The notes under the pieces: model-generated
The model's database searches: none
Told to the model about the DNA's origin: nothing
The model's input: the letters and a program-made list of their open reading frames with translations, nothing else
Assembly (NCBI GenBank): GCA_934454845.1
Contig: CAKSGV010000031.1
Coordinates: forward strand, 1 to 10,373
Direction of reading: 5' to 3'
Length of the DNA stretch: 10,373 nucleotides
Source: an uncultured Eubacteriales bacterium
Lineage (GTDB): Bacteria; Bacillota; Clostridia; Oscillospirales; Acutalibacteraceae
Program-made: the position numbers and the translations under genes
Part shown: one piece after another, positions 7,360 to 10,373 of the stretch
Layout: each line of letters opens with the position of its first letter
How positions within the stretch are numbered: position 1 is the stretch's first letter

Positions 7360-7388
7360 TTGTAAATTAAGCTGAAATATGTTATTAT
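7360..7388 (+). promoter_or_regulatory. Sigma-A-type promoter for the E2-like gene
   Basis: TTGTAA (7360-7365), a 17-nt spacer and TATTAT (7383-7388) lie just after the prfB stop. The expected start would be near 7395, leaving a leader of about 25 nt before the gene at 7422. Four of six -35 and five of six -10 positions match the consensus. Confidence 0.6.
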
Positions 7389-7421
7389 TAATTAGATAAA
7401 CAGTAAGGGGATTATGTGCTT

Positions 7422-8279
7422 ATGAGAAAAGACGGTGTAAGAGTCAAAAAGACCGATCCTATGTATACCGTAGCGGCATATATAATGAACAAGAGAATTG
7501 ACGCTATGAATATGATAACCATTGATATGCCCATTGATCCGGTGCAGAAATATATCAATGAAAAAAGAAAAACCGGAATAAGTATCAGTCATATAGCGGT
7601 ATTTTTGGCGGCTTATGTAAGAACTGTCGCTGAATTTCCTCTGCTAAACCGATTTATTGTAAACAGAAAGCCTTACGCAAGAAACGAGCTGACTGTTTCA
7701 ATGGTTGTTCTCAAATCAGGAAAAATGGATCACGGCACTATGTCGAAAATGTATTTTTCCACTAAAAACACTATTTTTGAAGTCAACGATATTATTAATT
7801 CCTATGTCGATGAAAACCGAAATGCTCCCGATAATAACGGTACTGAAAAAATGATAAAATTCCTTTTGGGAATTCCGGGAATTCTTCCGATGGGCGTTGG
7901 AATATTTAAATTTATGGATAAACACGGTCTTTTGCCTAAAAAGATAATCGATATGTCGCCTTTCCACGCAAGCCTGCTTGTTTCAAACCTTGCATCGATC
8001 AGAACCAATCACATATATCACCATGTTTATGAATTCGGAACAACAAGTATAGGTATTACTATGGGTAACACCAGAGAAGTTCCTAAAAAGAAAAACGGCG
8101 AGATAGTCTTTGAAAAATGTATGCCTTACGGCATTGTTATGGATGAAAGAATTTGCTCCGGCAGTTATTTTGCACTTGCTTTCAGAAAACTTAAAAAGTA
8201 TATGGCGGACCCCTCTTTGCTCGAATTACCGCCTGAAAACATAGAACCCGATCCGGATTTAAATAAAATTTTAGTTTGA
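7422..8279 (+). CDS. Stand-alone E2-acyltransferase-like protein with altered catalytic motif
   Basis: A 285-aa protein with the fold pattern of the catalytic domain of 2-oxoacid dehydrogenase E2 (chloramphenicol-acetyltransferase-like family). It has no lipoyl or subunit-binding domain. Visible signatures are YIMNKRIDAMN near the N-terminus, the FPLLNRFIVNRKPYAR segment, SLLVSNLASIRTNHIYHHVYEFGTTSIGITMG, and the C-terminal MDERICSGSYFALAFRKLKKYMADPSLLE. The last aligns with the E2 DHRxxDG active-site region. The catalytic His is Glu242 and the usual Asp is Ser246, so classical E2 acyl transfer seems unlikely. No E1, E3 or lipoate gene is nearby. Start: ATG 7422 (AAGGGG ends 11 nt upstream); GTG 7416 (5 nt) is an alternative adding two residues. 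No signal peptide or membrane segment is evident. Function is unknown; the family call is moderately sure. Confidence 0.75.
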   Translation: MRKDGVRVKKTDPMYTVAAYIMNKRIDAMNMITIDMPIDPVQKYINEKRKTGISISHIAVFLAAYVRTVAEFPLLNRFIVNRKPYARNELTVSMVVLKSGKMDHGTMSKMYFSTKNTIFEVNDIINSYVDENRNAPDNNGTEKMIKFLLGIPGILPMGVGIFKFMDKHGLLPKKIIDMSPFHASLLVSNLASIRTNHIYHHVYEFGTTSIGITMGNTREVPKKKNGEIVFEKCMPYGIVMDERICSGSYFALAFRKLKKYMADPSLLELPPENIEPDPDLNKILV

Positions 8280-8281
8280 CC

Positions 8282-8310
8282 TTGATTTTATGATTAAAAT
8301 GTTTTAAAAT
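8282..8310 (+). promoter_or_regulatory. Sigma-A-type promoter for fba
   Basis: TTGATT (8282-8287), 17 nt, TAAAAT (8305-8310) just after the preceding stop codon. Transcription would start around 8317, with a GGAGG (8329-8333) in the short leader 8 nt before the ATG. It gives fba an independent start, as expected for a strongly expressed glycolytic gene. Confidence 0.65.
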
Positions 8311-8341
8311 ATCTTTGTAATAAATTTTGGAGGTAATCTAA

Positions 8342-9205
8342 ATGTTAGTATCAGCAAAAGATATGTTAACAAAGGCAAAAGCCGGCAAATATGCCGTAGG
8401 CCATTTTAACATCAACAATCTTGAGTGGACAAAAGCTATTCTTTTAACCGCACAAGAGCTTAAATCACCTGTAATTCTCGGCGTTTCCGAAGGTGCAGGA
8501 AAGTATATGTGCGGATATAAGACTATTGTCGGAATGGTTAACGGAATGCTCGAAGAGCTCAATATTACCGTTCCTGTAGCTCTTCATCTTGACCACGGCA
8601 GTTATGAAGGCGCAAAGGCTTGTATCGAAGCAGGATTTTCTTCCGTTATGTTTGACGGTTCTCATTATCCGATTGAAGAGAATGTTGAAAAAACAAAAGA
8701 GCTGGTTGAAACCTGCAATAAGCTCGGTCTTTCCTTGGAGGCAGAAGTAGGCGCTATCGGCGGTGAGGAAGACGGCGTTATCGGCGGCGGAGAAGTTGCA
8801 GATCCTAAGGAATGCAAAATGATCGCTGACCTCGGCGTTACAATGCTTGCAGCAGGTATCGGAAATATTCATGGTAAATATCCTGCTAACTGGACAGGCT
8901 TAAGATTTGATACTCTTGCCGCTATTCAGGAACTCACCGGCACAATGCCGCTCGTTCTTCACGGCGGAACAGGAATTCCTGCCGATATGATCAAAAAGGC
9001 GATTTCTCTCGGTGTTTCTAAGATTAATGTTAACACCGAGTGCCAGATAAGTTTTACAGAAGCAACACGCAAATATTTCGAAGAGGGTAAAGATCTCGTA
9101 GGAAAAGGATTTGATCCTAGAAAAGTTTTGGCTCCCGGATTTGAAGCTATCAAAGCAACGGTTAAGGAGAAAATGGAACTTTTCGGATCGATCGGAAAAG
9201 CTTAA
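8342..9205 (+). CDS. fba: Class II fructose-1,6-bisphosphate aldolase
   Basis: A 287-aa zinc-dependent aldolase that interconverts fructose-1,6-bisphosphate with glyceraldehyde-3-phosphate and dihydroxyacetone phosphate, a cytoplasmic glycolytic step. It has LHLDHG (residues 81-86: Asp84 is the expected catalytic residue, His85 a zinc ligand) and SLEAEVGAIGGEEDG with the conserved acidic residues. AGIGNIHGKYP follows with zinc ligand His177, then VLHGGTGIP with His207, and SKINVNTE in the phosphate-binding region. Length matches Bacillus FbaA (about 285 aa). Family relatives (tagatose-bisphosphate aldolase, GatY/KbaY) share these motifs, so tagatose-1,6-bisphosphate as substrate cannot be excluded, but no galactitol or tagatose genes are nearby. 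It has its own promoter, a strong GGAGG ribosome site and its own terminator, which suggests a high-level single-gene transcript. Confidence 0.94.
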   Translation: MLVSAKDMLTKAKAGKYAVGHFNINNLEWTKAILLTAQELKSPVILGVSEGAGKYMCGYKTIVGMVNGMLEELNITVPVALHLDHGSYEGAKACIEAGFSSVMFDGSHYPIEENVEKTKELVETCNKLGLSLEAEVGAIGGEEDGVIGGGEVADPKECKMIADLGVTMLAAGIGNIHGKYPANWTGLRFDTLAAIQELTGTMPLVLHGGTGIPADMIKKAISLGVSKINVNTECQISFTEATRKYFEEGKDLVGKGFDPRKVLAPGFEAIKATVKEKMELFGSIGKA

Positions 9206-9213
9206 TTGATAGT

Positions 9214-9244
9214 AAAAAAGCAGTCGGTTTGACTGCTTTTTTTT
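9214..9244 (+). terminator. Intrinsic terminator of fba
   Basis: A stem formed by aaaaaagcagtc (9214-9225) and gactgctttttt (9231-9242), loop ggttt, ending in a run of eight T (9237-9244), located 9 nt after the fba stop. The A-tract on the opposite strand makes it a textbook factor-independent terminator. Confidence 0.92.
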
Positions 9245-9260
9245 AAAAGGAATTTTAATT

Positions 9261-10271
9261 ATGAAAGAATTGCATTTTAATGATTATCCATTAAAGGTTT
9301 TCGGAGCGCCGCTTCTTGATTCCGATTATCCTTTTTCAAGACTTCCTGATTCGGTTGCAAAAAAGATAAACAAAACAGCCGCCGATTATTCAAAAAGATG
9401 TCCGGGCGCAAGATTGGCTTTCAGAACAAACGCTAAAGAATTTAAAATCAAAGCTAAGCTTAAAACTTTATCTTTAGACCTCGGAATGTCGGTTTATCAG
9501 TGCCAGTCGTTTATGGTTTTGATTGGCGATAGAACAAAAGATCCTGTTTACTGCGGTAATGTTGTCCCGAATGATTATGAAAATAAGGAATTCGAAAAGA
9601 TCATCAAAAATCCGTTTTGCGGCGGTGAAATAAGCGATGTTCTTATTTTTCTTCCTAGAAACGAGGTTATAGAAGATATTTCCGTTGTTTTTGAAGATAG
9701 TGATATTATCGAGCCTCCTACGCCGTATCTGCCTGTTAAGCCCGTTTTATATTACGGTTCTTCAATAACAGAGGGTGCCTGCGCTTCTATAATGAACGGC
9801 TACAATGCTATAATATCCAATCATTTAAATATTGATTATTATAATTTTGGGTTTTCAGGCTCTTGCCGCGGCGAAATCGAGCTTGCGGAATTTTTTGGTA
9901 CTCTTGATATAAGTCTTTTTGTTTTTGATTACGATCATAATGCATCAAATGCTTTCGTGCTTGAAAATACTCACGAAACTTTCTTTAAGAAATTCAGAGA
10001 ATTAAAGCCCGATATTCCTGTTATTATGATGAGTATGCCGGCGGCGGTTTACACCGAAGAAAATAAAAAGCGCAGAGAAGTTATTAAAAAAACTTATCTT
10101 AACGCTTTGAGTTCAGGAGATAAAAATGTTTATTTTATCGACGGTGAAAAGCATTACGGCGACCGTGACAGAAATTTATGCTCTATTGACGGAATTCACC
10201 CGAATGACCTTGGCTTTTACAGAATGGCAAAAAATGTCGAGCCTGTTATTAAAAAAGCGCTTGGTTTATAA
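9261..10271 (+). CDS. SGNH/GDSL-family hydrolase (probable esterase), cytoplasmic
   Basis: A 336-aa two-domain protein. Residues about 1-150 form an N-terminal beta-rich region (ARLAFRTNAKEFKIKAKLK and onward) of the kind that precedes the catalytic domain in several bacterial SGNH esterases; I do not assign it more exactly. The catalytic half has all four blocks: GSSITEG (166-172, nucleophile Ser168), GFSGSCRGE (Gly200), YDHNA (Asn227), and DGIHPNDLGFYRMA (Asp310, His313). No signal peptide or membrane helix is seen, so it should act in the cytoplasm, perhaps deacylating a small metabolite or carbohydrate ester; the substrate is unknown. It has an AAGGA 9 nt upstream but no obvious separate promoter, so it may rely on read-through of the fba terminator. 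Family confident, substrate not. Confidence 0.85.
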   Translation: MKELHFNDYPLKVFGAPLLDSDYPFSRLPDSVAKKINKTAADYSKRCPGARLAFRTNAKEFKIKAKLKTLSLDLGMSVYQCQSFMVLIGDRTKDPVYCGNVVPNDYENKEFEKIIKNPFCGGEISDVLIFLPRNEVIEDISVVFEDSDIIEPPTPYLPVKPVLYYGSSITEGACASIMNGYNAIISNHLNIDYYNFGFSGSCRGEIELAEFFGTLDISLFVFDYDHNASNAFVLENTHETFFKKFRELKPDIPVIMMSMPAAVYTEENKKRREVIKKTYLNALSSGDKNVYFIDGEKHYGDRDRNLCSIDGIHPNDLGFYRMAKNVEPVIKKALGL

Positions 10272-10295
10272 AATAAAAAATAAGTCTGCCGATCG

Positions 10296-10316
10296 GGCAA
10301 TGTCATTAAGTTAAGA
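10296..10316 (+). repeat. 21-bp repeat, right copy (inverted relative to 59-79)
   Basis: Identical on the plus strand to the minus strand of 59-79. It is followed by 57 nt with no similarity to the sequence flanking the left copy, ending in AGAGG (10363-10367) 6 nt before the window edge. A start codon just past the edge would be well placed, so the next gene probably begins there. If this is a terminal repeat, it would be the left end of an element extending to the right. Confidence 0.75.
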
Positions 10317-10362
10317 GATTGCTAATAGGCATAAACGGCAAAATAAAACACACTTAGAACCG

Positions 10363-10367
10363 AGAGG
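10363..10367 (+). promoter_or_regulatory. Ribosome binding site for a gene starting just beyond the window
   Basis: AGAGG with 6 nt to the last base of the window. No start codon is visible inside the window in a suitable position, so the gene itself is off-window. Confidence 0.4.
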
Positions 10368-10373
10368 TAGTTT

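Noticed and set aside
7343..7373. An imperfect hairpin (agcttaa with ttaagct) spanning the prfB stop
   Set aside because: The stem is AT-rich and weak, has no T-tract after it, and overlaps the promoter of the next gene, so I do not call it a terminator.
8465..8872. A 135-codon open frame on the minus strand inside fba
   Set aside because: It is antisense to a certain gene, Cys/Phe/His-rich with no motif, and shows no plausible ribosome site in a leader of its own.
80..10295. The whole window as a composite transposon
   Set aside because: The genes are core functions (murC, cca, prfB, fba, dpaAB) rather than cargo, and no transposase is visible; flanking insertions are the simpler reading.
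10287..10299. A small tgcc/ggca hairpin before the right-hand repeat
   Set aside because: Only 4 bp with a 5-nt loop and no T-tract; chance is sufficient.
1..10373. A defence, CRISPR, toxin-antitoxin or phage system
   Set aside because: Every gene of good length belongs to a recognised housekeeping or metabolic family, and no repeat array, integrase or phage protein is seen.

Overview
The window looks like chromosomal DNA of an AT-rich, low-GC Gram-positive, endospore-forming anaerobe, most likely class Clostridia. The main evidence is a dipicolinate synthase pair (DpaA/DpaB, the two SpoVF subunits), known almost only from endospore formers. Purine-rich GGAGG-type ribosome binding sites, A/T-ending codons and the mixture of housekeeping genes agree with this. 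UGA, UAA and a complete RF2 gene are all used conventionally, so the genetic code is standard. A genus cannot be named from the sequence alone.

Layout. Positions 1-79 hold a strong hairpin/T-tract and one copy of a 21-bp sequence. On the minus strand are dpaB (100-681), dpaA (678-1463) and, upstream of them, a CCA-adding tRNA nucleotidyltransferase gene (1537-2697). A hairpin terminator lies between cca and dpaA, and a possible sporulation-sigma promoter is embedded in it. A roughly 100-bp AT-rich divergent region (2698-2797) separates these from the plus-strand genes.

On the plus strand, murC (2798-4171), an AlaX-type alanyl-tRNA editing protein (4168-5319), prmA (5306-6223) and prfB (6238-7356) are packed with 4-nt and 14-nt overlaps and then a 14-nt gap. 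They look like one transcription unit combining a cell-wall precursor step with translation quality and termination functions. A stand-alone E2-acyltransferase-like protein with an altered catalytic motif (7422-8279) and a class II fructose-bisphosphate aldolase (8342-9205) each have their own sigma-A-type promoter. A clear terminator follows the aldolase. A cytoplasmic SGNH/GDSL-family hydrolase (9261-10271) comes last.

The most unusual structural feature is at the two edges. A perfect 21-bp sequence at 59-79 recurs in inverted orientation at 10296-10316. At the right edge it is followed by a leader ending in a ribosome binding site at the window boundary. On the left it sits just after a terminator hairpin. 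This is what would be seen if two copies of one insertion sequence flanked the segment, but no transposase coding sequence lies in the window, so this remains inference.

No tRNA, rRNA, CRISPR array or defence system was seen. No intergenic gap exceeds about 110 bp. Apart from the edge repeats and the catalytically altered E2-like protein, the region is ordinary core-genome content.
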